Assembly: GCA_024509875.1 (NCBI GenBank) | Contig: JAMPIV010018771.1 | Span: 708,501 to 772,500 of the forward strand | Origin: Oreohelix idahoensis | Lineage: Eukaryota > Mollusca > Gastropoda > Stylommatophora > Oreohelicidae | Reading direction: 5' to 3' | DNA length: 64,000 nt | The notes under the pieces: model-generated | What the model was told of the DNA's origin: nothing | The model's database searches: none | Seen by the model: only the letters and a program-made list of their open reading frames with translations | Translations under genes and position numbers: made by a program | Part shown: one piece after another, positions 45,985-56,924 of the stretch | Position numbering within the stretch: the first letter of the stretch is position 1 | How the letters are laid out: each line of letters begins with the position of its first letter

Positions 45985-47095
45985 GTAAGGATTACACGTG
46001 TTTAAAAGAATAGTGTATGTAAGGATGAGACATGTTCTGTAGAAGAGTGTATTTAAGGATTTGACGTGTCAGAGTGAAGAGTGTATGTAAGGGTTAGACG
46101 TGTTGGAATGAAGAGTGTGTTTAAGAATTTGACGTGTTTGAGTAAAGAGTGTATTTAAGGATTAGACGTATTAGTGTGAAATGTGTATGTAAGGATTTGA
46201 CGTGTTTGAGTGAAGATTTTATGTAAGGATTTGACGTTGTCTGAAGAATGTTTGTAAGGATTTGACGCGTTAGAGTGAAGAGTGTATGTAAGGATTAGAC
46301 ATGTTAGAGTGAAAAGTGCATGTAAGGATTAGACACGTTAAAGTGAAAAGTGTGTGTAAGGATTTGACATGTTTCAAGAGTGTTTGCAAGGATTTGACGT
46401 GTTAGAGTGAAGAGTGTATGTACGGATTAGATGTGTTAGAGTGAAGAGTGTATGTCAGGATTTGACGTGTTAGAGTGAAGAGTGTATGTAAGGATTAGAC
46501 GTGTTAGAGTGAAGAGTGCCTGTAAGGATTAGACGTGTTAGAGTGGAGGGTGTTTGTAAGGATTAAACGTGTTTGAGTGAAGAATGTATGTAAGGATTAG
46601 AAGTTTTATAGTGAACAGGGTATGTAAGGATTAGACGTGTTAGATTGAAGAGTGTATATACGGATTAGACTTGTTAAAGTGAAGAGTATTTGTAAGGATT
46701 AAACGTGTCTGAGTTAAGAATGTATGTAAGGATTAGACGTTTTTGAGTGAAGAGGGTATGTAAGGATTAGACGTATTAGAGTGAAGAATGTATGTAAGGA
46801 TTTGACATGTTAAAATGAAGAGTGTATGTAAGGATTTGACGTATGAGAGTGAAAAGTGTATGTTAGGATTTGATTTGTTAGAGTGAGGAATGTATGTAAG
46901 GATTTGACGTGTTAGAGTGATGAGTTTATGAAAGGATTGACGTGTTAGAGTGAAAAGTGTTTGTAAGCGTTTGGCTCGTTAGAGTTAAGAGTGTTTGTAA
47001 GGATTAGACGTGTTTGAGTGAAGAGTGTAAGTAAAGATTAGACATGTTTGAGTGAAGAGGGCGTGTGAAGGTTAAACGTTTTAAAGTAAAGCGTG
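45985..47095. repeat. Minisatellite, ~34-bp unit
   Basis: About 30 imperfect copies of a unit close to GAGTGTATGTAAGGATTAGA followed by CGTGTTAGAGTGAA. The plus strand is rich in G, A and T and poor in C. Copies differ mainly by substitutions at a few positions and small indels. Confidence 0.93.
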
Positions 47096-47314
47096 TTAGA
47101 GTGAAGAGCGTGTGTGAATGTGGTTTTCCCCACCGATCAGTCCTCCTCTGGTCGAGAGTGTGTGAGAGAGAAACCGTAGTGTTTTGTAAATAGGCAGTTT
47201 GCCTTTGAGAGAGTGAAGAGTGTTATTACAAACAAAAGAGCGAGTTTGAGAGAGTGAATAGTGCGTTTTGAGAAGAAAAACTGCCCTTGAGAAGGTGAAG
47301 AGTGATAAGTAACG

Positions 47315-47475
47315 AAAGAGTGTCACTGAGAAGGTGCAGATTGTTGGGAGATGAATATTGTCACTGAGAAGGTGCAGATTGTTGGGAGACGAAAGATTGT
47401 CACTGAGACGGTGAAGAGTGTTGTGAGACGAAATATTGTCACTGAAACGGTGAAGAGTGTTGTGCGTTGGAAGAT
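47315..47475. repeat. Minisatellite, ~39-bp unit
   Basis: Four copies of a unit starting GTCACTGAGA with spacing 38-39 bp, e.g. GTCACTGAGACGGTGAAGAG then TGTTGTGAGACGAAATATT. The 13-codon periodicity produces a short repetitive open frame (IVTETVKSVVRRN), probably not a gene. Confidence 0.85.
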
Positions 47476-47689
47476 TGCCTTTCCGATACTGGATAGTGTG
47501 GCACAAGAATATAAAGTAATTGACAGTAGATTAAGATGTATACTGTTCAATGTCAGGGCAAAAGACCAAGGGGTAGGAAATGAAGAAAATAGATAGACAG
47601 CATAGAACATGGTCGAGCTTGGATATGTGATATGGAGAAGGTTGACAATGAAAATGCACAAGAAGGCACTAGCTTTATAGCAATGAGGC

Positions 47690-48260
47690 TAAAACACTCG
47701 GATAACTGGAAAGAAAGAGAGAGTGAAGCGTGTGTAAGATGAAGTTATAGGCTTTAAGGTAAAGTGAAGCGTATGTAAGAGAAAGTGATGTGTGTTTAAG
47801 GTAAAGTGAAGCATTGTGTAAGAGAAAGTGATGGATGTTTAAGGTAAAGTGAAGCATTGTGTAAGAGAAAGTGATGGGTGTTTAAGGTAAAGTGAAGCGT
47901 ATGTAAGAGAAAGTTATGGATGTTTAAGGTAAAGTGAAACATTGTGTAAGAGAAAAAGATGTTTGTTTAAGGTAAAGTGAATCGTATGTAAGAGAAATTG
48001 ATGGGTGTTTAAGGTAAAGTGAAACGTATGTAAGAGAAAGTGATGGATGTTTACGGTAAAGTGGAGCATTGTGTAAGAGAAAAGTGATGTGTGTTGAAGG
48101 TAAAGTAAAGCATTGTGTAAGAGAAAGTGATGGGTGTTTAAGGTAAAGTGAAGCGTATGTAAGAGAAAGGGATGGGTGTTTAAGGTAAAGTGAAGCGTAT
48201 GTAAGAGAAAGGGATGGGTGTTTAAGGTAAAGTGAAGAGTGTGTATGAGAAAGTGATAGG
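47690..48260. repeat. Minisatellite, ~42-bp unit
   Basis: About 12 copies of a unit like GTTTAAGGTAAAGTGAAGCG then TATGTAAGAGAAAGTGATGG. On the minus strand the unit keeps one frame open for nearly 300 codons (47914-48792) as 14-residue His/Leu/Phe/Thr repeats. No domain, signal or composition supports a real protein. Confidence 0.9.
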
Positions 48261-48520
48261 TGTTTAAGACGAAGTTTCGTGTGTACGAGAAAGTAGTTGG
48301 TGTATGTGAAACTGACAGGCGTGTTTGAGAAAGTGAAGGATGTGTGGAAAGAAAGCGAAAGGCGTGTGTGATAAAGTGAAGAATTATGTGTGAAAGTAAA
48401 AAGTGTGTGTGTGTGAAAGTGACATGTGTGAAAGTGAAATATGTGTGAAAGTGAAATATGTGTGTGTGTGTGTAAAAGTGAAGGAGATGTGTGTGTTTGT
48501 GACGTGAAAAGTGTTTTTCT
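48261..48520. repeat. GTGTGAAAGTGA-type short repeats
   Basis: Degenerate short repeats (GTGTGAAAGTGA, TGTGTGTG) continue the composition of the preceding minisatellites. Confidence 0.75.
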
Positions 48521-48631
48521 GAAGATGTGAAGATGGTATACATAATGAGTTGTTTTGAATAGAATAACAGCAGATAATGAGAGAAAAGAAGTCTATGAGA
48601 AGCGATGTCGCTTTGTTTATGTCGTAATACG

Positions 48632-48633
<2 letters not shown>

Positions 48634-48685
<52 letters not shown>
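48634..48685. repeat. (GA)n microsatellite
   Basis: About 26 GA repeats on the plus strand. Confidence 0.97.
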
Positions 48686-48691
<6 letters not shown>

Positions 48692-50014
48692 GTATTGTCA
48701 TAGACAGAGATAGAAACAGTTTCCGCAAGTGTAAGCGGCGACATACGCCTATGAAAGTGAGAGAGAAAGAGTGCGTATATTCCCTGTGGCACGATAATTC
48801 GACACTGAAAACTTATCTGTCTGATAACAAGAATGAAACAAAACGTATTTTTAGATCCCCCAACAGATTCATAAACCCATCATTGGTCGGTTGTCATGAC
48901 TACTCCAGGGTAGCAGGGGGGGAAAAAAACCCCAGTAAATTTATTAGCGTGCGAAGCAAATCATCCAAAAGTTAAGGCTTTCCTTTGTTAGATTTTAATT
49001 ATGATAATGCATAATTACTCGACACGCATTCAAGGTTTCCATTACGCGGGGAAGATTAGGTATCAAATTGTGGATATAAAAACTCAACTTTATAGTTAGA
49101 ATGCGAGTCGGAAACTCCATTTTTTGATGGCACGGTCCGAGTAAGCTCAATTCTGGCTGACATTACTTTGACAGAGTAGTCACTTGAGAATTACAGTCCA
49201 TTTTTTTTAACGTTTCTCATATATTATTATTATCATTATTATTATTATTGCAATTTCGTTTGTATGTTTTAACTACACTTTCTCTTAATATCGTAACAGC
49301 TGAAAATCTTCGATCCAAGCTACTCGTTAGCGTTTAGTTTGCCATAATATGTTAACGCAAATATACATTCTCCGACGATTAATAATACGACAGATAAAGA
49401 GGTAACCATACACTAAATGTAATAGCCATAATATGGTTTTTTAAGCCGTCATTATTTTCAGTGTACAGTTTCGGTGATTAGACTTGCAAAGCTTTTAAAT
49501 ACTGCTCGTTTTTTTAAATGTTAATCTTTATTCCTATTCACGTGTTTTTTTTTTAATCCTCTTCTTCTTTGCTCGCTCTCACATAACAAAAATTTATTTC
49601 AGTTATTTAGCCGGAAGTCTGTCTCAGGCGTCTCTCGTCACTATACAGTTTCATCCTCAACTGAGTTGGAAAGGCCACGCTTCAACTCAGCACCTCACAG
49701 GGAGCCAACAGTTTTGGAGAACATTATCAACCGCTTGTTCGTCCTCCCCACATGGAAGCATATCAGTCTGTCTAATTTTCAGTTTGTCAAACAAAGTTGT
49801 TTTGAATGTCTGCTCATTCTTGCTGTTCACAAAGCAATTTTGTTTCGACTAAATAAACATTACAGCGGTACAGTAAACTTGTTTTATTTATAAACATAAA
49901 TAAATATCAGTTTTTCAATAGACTAATATTTATTCGGAATAAATGTGTAAACATTTCTATACAGAAAGAATTTTCTATGAAAAAGGAATGTGTGTGGTCT
50001 TCTTCTTCTTCTTT
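48686..50014. other. Nothing recognised
   Basis: About 1.3 kb of non-coding, AT-rich DNA. It holds a short imperfect (ATT)n near 49222-49250 and several AATAAA motifs near 49850-49915, without a supported gene. Confidence 0.4.
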
Positions 50015-50640
50015 TATCCTTAACCCCTGACTATCAAAGCAATCAGTGACCATCACGCCTAGTGGCGTCTTGTATGGCAGTAACATACTGTCCATTTTGC
50101 TCGGTCAGCAGCCATCCTTCCTGGGTGCCCCAGCTCAGATTTATTATGCTTTGCATCTCGACCTCTACTGTTCTCCGCCAAGTTGTCTGTGGTTGCTCTC
50201 TGTGACTGAAGCACACACTTCAAACTCGTCACGAGATAAAGAACATGTTTGGCGTAATCATATTACGCCATTGAAACATCAGTATGTGTTAATCTTCTTT
50301 GATCCTTGATCGCTGACGGACAAAGCAATCAGTGACCAACACGCCTGGTGGCGTCTTGTAGGGCACTGTCTCCATCTTTGCTGGATGGACAGCCAGCCTT
50401 CGTGTGGTGTCCCAGCTCTGGTTCATCTTAAGCACCTCGTGTCTGCTTTCGCTTTACTTCTGGAGTCCAGAGCATGGCAGTTCTGGTGATGGGGTCAGGA
50501 TGTGGTCAACCCTATTCCAGCGCTTGCCCGCTATGACGGCGCGCGTGTGTTTTTGGTGGCTCAGACTTAGCAGTCTGTTGATGGTGTTCAGCCAGAAATT
50601 CGGAGAATATGTTGTGCTAAATAAACCAACGGGTAATTTA
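50015..50640 (-). pseudogene. Two truncated LINE 3' ends in tandem
   Basis: Two copies of the 3' region seen at 7740-8130 occur in the same orientation: one at about 50025-50195 and one at about 50310-50620. Shared strings are GGACAAAGCAATCAGTGACC (second copy), GGTGGCGTCTTGTAGGG and GAGTCCAGAGCATGGCAGTT. On the minus strand the second copy reads RWNRVDHILTPSPELPCSGL, with frameshifts relative to the usual GRPK region. Both are 5'-truncated and inactive. Confidence 0.75.
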
Positions 50641-50944
50641 ATCACATCGTGACGAGAACATGCGTGATCATTGAAACATTTCATTATTTCCCTTATCACC
50701 CCCTATGAAGCCTGCCACCGCCAGTGACGTACTAAGAGGGTGCGAGAGGGCTGTGGTCCGCCCCGGGTGACAGCCAGAAAAGGAGCGTTTGCTGTCGGAC
50801 AGTTTTATAATGAAATTTACTAGCAAGTATGTTTCTTTATGGGAGAGGGTTAGGTAAAGTAGGATCTTCCCAGAGAAACAAATACTATGAGAACGCCTCT
50901 GGGCGCCACTAAATAAGTGCATAGTTGGCAGGGAGAATAATCGC
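50641..50944. other. Nothing recognised
   Basis: Contains a GC-rich string (GGTCCGCCCCGGGTGACAGC near 50755) unlike its surroundings, possibly a fragment of an unidentified repeat. Confidence 0.35.
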
Positions 50945-51295
50945 GATTCGCTCCTGTAGGTGGGCGGTGTTGTCGTTCGGAAAGTCCTGGGTTCGATTCT
51001 CCTGTGGTGTCTAGTTTTCTACTTCTTTATTTCTCACGTGTGCCTGAAACATACCTTTTTGTGGTTTATTTATTTACTGGGCACAACCACTGCTTCTGGT
51101 CCCCTTGCTGGAAGCCTGCACCAATTCATTCACCTACTCTCGTACTGGTGGTTAATGCAACAATTTGTTTTACGTGATGATGTTGCCAGCCCCACGCAAA
51201 ATCTTATGTTAGTCGCCACCTACGACATGCTGAATGAAGTAGCAGTTCTACTCTTTCTTTGTCTCACCGTAGACCACAGGGAACTAGACGGGGCA
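50945..51295 (+). repeat. SINE-like element with tRNA-like head and core
   Basis: A B-box-like GGTTCGATTCT at about 50991 follows CGGAAAGTCCTGG, as in a tRNA-derived head; the A-box is weak. The core at 51098-51240 (GTCCCCTTGCTGGAAGCCTG, GTTGCCAGCC, TTAGTCGCCACCTACGACAT) matches the 8405-8745 copy. The shared 3' tail of the 41881 SINE is absent here. Confidence 0.6.
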
Positions 51296-51308
51296 AGTTC
51301 ATTAACAT

Positions 51309-51590
51309 GTCATGTTTTTATCAAAGGGTGCCTGGTTAACTGCTCGTTTTGTAATGCTTTTATCAAAGGGTACATGGTTAACTGCTCGTTGTTGTAATGC
51401 TTTTATCAAAGGGTACCTGGTTAACTGCTCGTTTTGTAATGCTTTTATCAAAGGGTACCTGGTTAACTGCTCGTTTTGTAATGCTTTTATCAAAGGGTAC
51501 ATGGTTAACTGCTCGTTGTTGTAATGCTTTTATCAAAGGGTGTCTGGTTAACAGCTCGTTTTGTAATGCTTTTATCAATGAGTAAATTGC
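51309..51590. repeat. Minisatellite, 42/43-bp unit
   Basis: Nearly seven copies of a unit like TCAAAGGGTACCTGGTTAAC then TGCTCGTTTTGTAATGCTTTTA. Spacing between successive TCAAAGGG strings is 42, 43, 42, 42, 43 and 42 bp. The 43-bp copies carry an extra T/G in the CGTTGTTG block, and the alternation suggests duplication of multi-unit segments. Confidence 0.95.
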
Positions 51591-51744
51591 TAACTGTTCT
51601 TTTGATCTGATGGGAACACGAATAGCTGTTAAGTCTTATCTTAGGAAAGCTGATTCTGCCGCACTTAATTATTTAGTTAGTTTTCAGTGTGCATCATTGC
51701 AGCCAAATAAAGTATAGGTATAGTAGTCCAATAGCATATATTGC

Positions 51745-51870
51745 TGTAGGGAAGGGAAGTGTTATAGACTTCATTATACTAGGTCCAACTTTATGAGATG
51801 GGGTAACCAATTTCCTTACTCGCTGCCTTTGCCTTCATTTTTCAAGAGCAAAGCGAGTTACAATAAATTA
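51745..51870 (-). repeat. SINE family 3 remnant
   Basis: Shares GACTTCATTATACTAGGTCC and CTCGCTGCCTTTGC with the copy at 9535-9765. The tRNA-like head is not present. Confidence 0.6.
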
Positions 51871-51984
51871 ATTGATAATATTTGTCTTGATTGTTGAATA
51901 TAAAAATGCTTTTGTTCTAATGTTTATCCTATTTTGGTCTAAGGAGAGGAATAGATAATATTACACGAAGTAATGACCAGGACA

Positions 51985-52265
51985 AATGTGGTAGTAACTA
52001 ATATACTACTACTAGTAATACTATCAGTGGCGGTAGTTATAGTTACAGTAAAAGTAATAGTATTAGTAGTAGTAATGGTGGTAGTGATACTAATACCAGT
52101 ACTACTTATAGCAGCAGTGGTGGTAGTAGCAGTAGTCGCGGTAATAGTAAATAGTAGTTCTGGTGGTGGGAGTAGCAGTAGTTGTAGTAATACTAACAGA
52201 ATTAACGGTAGAGGTAGTAGTAGTAGTAATAGTATCAGCATCAGTAGTAGCAGTAGTAGTAGTAG

Positions 52266-52297
<32 letters not shown>

Positions 52298-52320
52298 ATA
52301 GTAGTAGCAGTAGTAGAAGA
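51985..52320. repeat. (GTA)n-type trinucleotide tract
   Basis: About 335 bp of GTA/TAG triplets with interruptions, ending in (AGT)n that abuts the tail of the LINE fragment at 52325. Long Ser- or Val-rich frames are artefacts. Confidence 0.93.
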
Positions 52321-52530
52321 CCCCTTCAGTCATAACTATGGGAATGCGCCCCTGAGGTTATAGCCCTCAGCTATTTTTTTTTGTCCTGGTGCTCCTTTGG
52401 GTGCGTTCTTTTCTCTTCTGCTTGTAGTGGAAGCTTCTTTTCGTCTAATCTTAGGTGGCGCCACAGGAATCGTCACCACATGGTGCGATTGGCAGCTCCA
52501 TCCACCCAGGCTGCTGGATTTAGGTAGAAG
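52321..52530 (-). pseudogene. LINE 3' end with (TAC)n tail, minus strand
   Basis: The minus strand matches 42190-42400 along its length: CAGGGGCGCATTCCCATAGT, GGAGCACCAGGA and ATCCAGCA. The LINE end then runs into TACTACTAC triplets at 52320. The coding frame is broken by indels. It is a second copy of the same LINE 3' end, but with a different simple-repeat tail. Confidence 0.72.
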
Positions 52531-52659
52531 TAGTAGTACTAGTAAAAAAATAGAGGAAGTTGAGGGGAACTGCTGTAAGACGTGGAGTAAAATGGATGGG
52601 TGTGAAAAAAAAATCGGAAAAGGGTAATTCGTCTTACGAGGACAAAAGACAAAGAAAAT

Positions 52660-52693
52660 AGCTAACGTTACGACCACAAGGCCTTCGTCAGGG
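52660..52693 (-). ncRNA. Possible degenerate hammerhead ribozyme core of the Penelope-like element
   Basis: On the minus strand CTGACGA (fits CUGANGA) is followed by GGCC-TTGT-GGTC, which can pair as stem II, and then GTAACGTT. The family consensus has GAAA at the last position; here it reads GTAA, so one core base differs. Hammerhead motifs are known in Penelope-like elements, and this lies about 410 bp downstream of such an element on the same strand. It is probably inactive or only ancestral. Confidence 0.45.
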
Positions 52694-53101
52694 AAAGGAA
52701 AGAAAGTGAAGGCTAGATAGGACACATAAGAACCCAAATAAATAAAAAAAAATATAAAAATTAAACCTAGATACTTCCCTGAAGGAAACTTCCCGCAAAC
52801 CGATTGGCGTGCCCGGAGAAGGAAATGTCTATCACCATCGGATGTATACAATACATACTACGAAACTAAAAAACGAAACTGAACAATAAACTACCCAAGC
52901 GTTAGATTAGTGGGGACTGGAAATAGAAAAGGACAGAATGAGTTGGAGATAAATAAATATGAAATAAAAAATCAAGACATATTAAAAACAGTGTATTTTA
53001 TATTCATACATATTATTAGAAGGCGGCAGAAACATAGAAAAATAGGATAAGAGTGGAAAGAGTCAAAATGGAACAAGAGAGGAAAGGGGGGAAAGGTGAC
53101 C
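52694..53101 (-). other. Probable 3' untranslated part of the Penelope-like element
   Basis: Non-coding, A/T-rich, between the GIY-YIG end and the hammerhead-like motif. Assignment is by position only. Confidence 0.4.
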
Positions 53102-54070
53102 TCAGACAAAGGTGTGCAGAGTGTTAAGACCGGCTGGTTTTACACACCCCATGCGGTGGATAAGACGGTTCTCAAGCTGTTCTCGGCTAGCAGTGTCAGA
53201 GGAGCAGGATCTGATCGCCGTGACCTGGATGTCGATGAGACCATGATGGTCAGGACCATTAAAGTGTATGGCAACTGGTGTGGATTTTTGCTGAGCGATG
53301 TCATTCAAGTGCTGGCTGAATCTGTCTCCAAGTCATTTGCCTGTTTGGCCAATATAGGTTATGCAGCAACGTTTACATATGATCGTGTAAATGACATTGC
53401 GCGACTCACACGCGAAGCTACTGGTGATGGTGTACGTAGCCTCAGGAAAAGACACTTTGTTGGTTGAGATGACATACTTGCACGTGTTGCATCGTGTCCG
53501 ACCACAGGGTAGTGTGCCAAACTGAGTGGCATTCTCCTTTGGAAGACGGCTGCGAACAAGAAGATCCTTCAAGTTCTTGTCGCGCCTATATGCCACCAAA
53601 GGTGCTTCACCGAAAACTTCCTGGGTCACAGACTCTGCTTGGAGGATAGGGAGATGGCGGAAAAGTATCTGTTTGACTGCAGTACTGTGAGGGTGATAGG
53701 TCAAGATCAATTTGACTCTATCTGAAGTGGGTTTATAGTGAGGTTTGAGGGCCTCCTGAAGAGAGATGGGGAGCACACGTTGGAGGGCAGAGGTGAGAAC
53801 ATGTTCCGGATAAAGTCTGCTACGGAAGAAATCCAACATCTCATTGGCTCGGAAGTGGAAGTCATCATCGTCTAGGCCCAAACGGCAGAGGCGGAGAAGT
53901 TGTGAGAATGGAAGGGAGTCACGACAAGCCCGAGGATGAGAAGAGGTATACAGAAGGTAGCTATGAGCATCTGTCGGCTTGTAGTTTTCTGAGGTATTAC
54001 GGCCGGAAGGCGTGATAGTAATAGTAATGTCAAGAAAGTTGACAGATACTGTGGAGATGAGGGAGGTGAA
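53102..54070 (-). pseudogene. Penelope-like element: RT C-terminus and GIY-YIG endonuclease, 5'-truncated
   Basis: A single minus-strand frame can be followed for about 320 codons. It begins in the RT C-terminal region: VNFLDITITITPSGR, ENYKPTDAHSYLLYTSSHPR, then SLPFSQLLRLCRLGLDDDDF. A linker with CGRTRCNTC follows, then the GIY-YIG nuclease: VIYTIICKRCCITYIGQTGK, LGDRFSQHLNDIAQ, VAIHFNG and REQLENRLIHRMG. One in-frame TGA (53333-53335) sits right after QTGK, where Arg (CGA) is usual, so a single CpG-type change explains it. The catalytic RT core is missing; the 5' end abuts a (GTA)n tract at 54071. Penelope elements use the nuclease for target-primed insertion. Confidence 0.9.
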
Positions 54071-54074
54071 CTAG

Positions 54075-54224
54075 TAAAAAAATAGTGGTTTTAGAAGTGA
54101 TTGTGGTTGTAGTAATAGTAGTAGTAGTAGTAGCAGTATTAATAAAAGTCATTGTGATGGTAGTAGTAATAGTATCGGTACTAATAGCAGTAGTGATGAT
54201 TGTGGTAATAAAATCAGTACTAAC

Positions 54225-54279
<55 letters not shown>

Positions 54280-54785
54280 ATAGTAGTCGTAGTAGATGTA
54301 GCAGTAAAAGTAGTAATAGTAGCAGTTTTAATAATAGACATTGTGATGGTAGGGGTAATAATATCGGTACTAATAGTAGTAGTGATGATTGTGGTTATAA
54401 AGTCAGTACTAACAGTAGTAGTAGTGGTAGTAGTAGTAGTAATAGTAGTCGTAGTAGCGGTAGCAGTAAGAGTAGTAATAGTAGCAGTTTTAATAATAAA
54501 TAATAAACATTGTGATGGTAGAAGTAATTGTACCGGTACTAATAGTAGTAGTACTTATTGCAGTGGTGGTGGTGGTAGTAGTAATAGTAGTAGTAGCACT
54601 ACTACTGGTAGTAGTGGAGTGGGTGGTGGTAGTAAGGTAGCATTACCAACAATAAAAGTAGTGGTGATGGTATTAGTATCATCAGTACTAAAATTAGTAG
54701 TGGTGGTGAAAGTAGTTGCAGTGGTGGTAGTAGTAGCAGCAACAGTAGTAGTAGTTGTTGTTGTTATTGTTGTTGTAGAATTATA
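54075..54785. repeat. Compound (GTA)n trinucleotide tract with internal duplication
   Basis: About 700 bp of GTA/TAG triplets. A segment containing GTAGCAGT, TTTAATAATA and CATTGTGATGGTAG recurs at about 54130, 54330 and 54505, so the tract grew partly by duplicating ~200-bp segments. The 233-codon Val-rich frame is not a credible gene. Confidence 0.9.
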
Positions 54786-54849
54786 AGTGGTGGGGGTAAA
54801 TGTAGATCCAGCGCAACTAGTAATGGTAATGATGGTAGTAGTTCATATG

Positions 54850-54990
54850 TTCATACAACGGCGGTGTCTGCAGCAATTCATTTTACTTGATGGGGCATCC
54901 AACCCTTGCACAAGCTCACGATAGTTGCCTTTTACAGCATGCCTGAGTGAGCAGTTCATTCATCACACTTCAGCTTTCTCAAGGTTCTAC
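54850..54990 (+). repeat. Decayed SINE core remnant
   Basis: TAGTTGCCTTTTACAGCATG at about 54925 and the preceding CAATTCATTTTACTTGATG resemble the 51130-51240 core. Head and tail are not seen. Confidence 0.5.
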
Positions 54991-55084
54991 TTTTTCTCGT
55001 TCGCTGTTGTTTAGTAATGTCTACACAAGAAGTCCGGTTCTATGGATGTATGTTGCTGTGGTTGAAAGTTCGCCAAGACTAGCT

Positions 55085-55356
55085 TTCCCAAGCAGCACAT
55101 GATTTCAATAAACGTACGCCCAGACTTCCTGTCACGTGCCATCAGCTCAAGGTTCTTCCATATCTTCTTCATCCCCTTCACGTCTGTCTCCAGTTATCTT
55201 CTCCGCGTGTTCTTTGGTCTCCCACTACCTCTCTTACCCTGTGGATTCCTCAGCAAGCACTACCTGATAATGCTATCACCTGGTTTCCTCAGTGTGGGAC
55301 CTATCCATCTCCAGCGTCTACTTCTCTCAGGGAGCAGTAGGCTTATTATTTCTTAG
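55085..55356 (-). pseudogene. LINE 3' end of the 905-6208 family
   Basis: On the minus strand the frame reads RRWRWIGPTLRKPGDSIIRQ, LLRNPQGKRGSGRPKNTRRR, a stop, then LETDVKGMKKIWKNLELMAR. This aligns directly with the C-terminus at 3840-4026 and 6120-6190 of the degenerate LINE. It is 5'-truncated and carries a stop. Confidence 0.82.
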
Positions 55357-55369
55357 TCTCCTTATATTG

Positions 55370-55500
55370 ATTTGATTGTTTGGTTTGGTTTGATTGGTTT
55401 GATTGACTTGATTGGTTTGATTGATTTGGTTGGTTTGATTGATTTGATTGGTTTGATTAGTTTGATTGGTTTGATTGTTTTGATTGATTTTATTGGTTTG
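55370..55500. repeat. (TTTGATTGG)n simple repeat
   Basis: About 130 bp of TTTGATTGGT-type repeats that run directly into the TTTGG tail of the adjacent SINE copy. Confidence 0.93.
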
Positions 55501-55672
55501 GTTTTAAGGACTATCTTCATTGCTCACGGACAACTCCATTAGTGCTCCGATCTCCTCCCTTAGATCACACAAGGAGGACCTCAGTACAGTGCACGAACTT
55601 CATAACACTGGCTACGATCCATGTGTGTGTATACAGGAATCACAAATTCTATATAAATATTTTTATGGTGGG
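55490..55672 (-). repeat. SINE family 1 copy, head missing
   Basis: Shares GTGCTCCGATCTCCT, TTAGATCACACA, CAGTGCACGAACTTC-like and ATATAAATATTTTTA strings with 6640-6815 in the same orientation. The tRNA-like head is absent. Confidence 0.78.
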
Positions 55673-56914
55673 TATGTTTTCCTAATTTTATACATTTTGC
55701 CTTAGATACCCCCGTGAACTGCAAATAGCTTCCCTTTCTTTATTAAGAGGTGGAAGAACGTAATAAAACTAGGAAATATTATCTGGCACATGCTCGATGA
55801 CCTGCGTTGAACTTTGTCACTAACATATTGTCAGGTTAAAGGAAGATGTTCAAGTAAACGCATATATGATGACATTTAACCCCCAATAAATTTAATATTT
55901 GCTTACGTTTTCCAGTTCACGAACTTTGCATTACTTTGTCTTTGAAGAAAGCATAAACCATATTTAAATGGAGTTAGATACACTGGATTTTAATTCAAAA
56001 TTGGTCAACGTATATCCAAGTTCACGGAAGAAAAAATTATGGCGAACATCAAATCCATGAACCCATGTACCAAACAAAATTATAGTCATTACAAGAACAG
56101 CCGGTCTGAGATGACACAGGATATACTAAGAATGAAGTGAATGGAAATCAACGTTCATCATTTACAGTCATTAGCGTGCATTATTAACCCTTGACTACTT
56201 TAGAAACCAAGATTTTGTGAGCCCAGCATTTTTGGCATTATACGTGTGGTCTTCTTAAAATAGATCTAAATTGGGCTTGATTTTCCTGACATCCTATGTG
56301 GATTTTTATTAATATTCTATCTCTTTCATAAAATATATTTTTTTAAATTATTTATATAAGCGTGAGCTTATGTTATAAAAACACTGTTTTCAAGAACAGT
56401 GAATACAAAAGTCATTTTGTTTCATATTTACTCGAGATATTACTAATACAAATTATTATTATATGAATTGAACAGAAGATTACAAGATGATATCAGATTC
56501 TGATCATATCAAAATATTCTGTTTACGAGTCTGGTGTTGCCAAGATACGCTTTCTAAACTTGTACGATACGCTAAATTATGTCTGCTGCTGCTTCTTCTT
56601 CGTCCCCTTTCAGACGTCAATTTGAATATGTTCTAAGAAAGCAGCGGTTAGCCTGAGTCTTTAGAAATGTTGGCAATGCACACGAGAAGGAACAGACTTT
56701 GACTGTTTCAACTTTCACTCATTTGGGTCTTCATCTTCATGGCATTTTGATGCTGGGGTAGCCTGTTGATTTCCTACCTACCCTGGGTAGAATCCAGAAG
56801 TCTTCTGTGCCAGATCTGTGCGAGATGAAGGTGATGTTTCTGCGTCTCCCTGAGATACGTAGCTAAGGTACCACTCAACAGTCACTTGAATAGAATCCAA
56901 CAACAAGACTCTCC
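55673..56914. other. Nothing recognised
   Basis: About 1.2 kb of AT-rich non-coding DNA without a supported feature. Confidence 0.4.
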
Positions 56915-56924
56915 AGAGCGCCAG

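Noticed and set aside
47914..48792. 292-codon minus-strand frame with 14-residue His/Leu/Phe repeats
   Set aside because: It is the translation of a 42-bp minisatellite plus a (GA)n tract. No signal peptide followed by a fold-like pattern or second line of evidence.
44900..51590. Tandem arrays considered as a CRISPR array
   Set aside because: Units are contiguous without unique spacers of constant length, and the setting is a eukaryotic genome with no cas-like genes.
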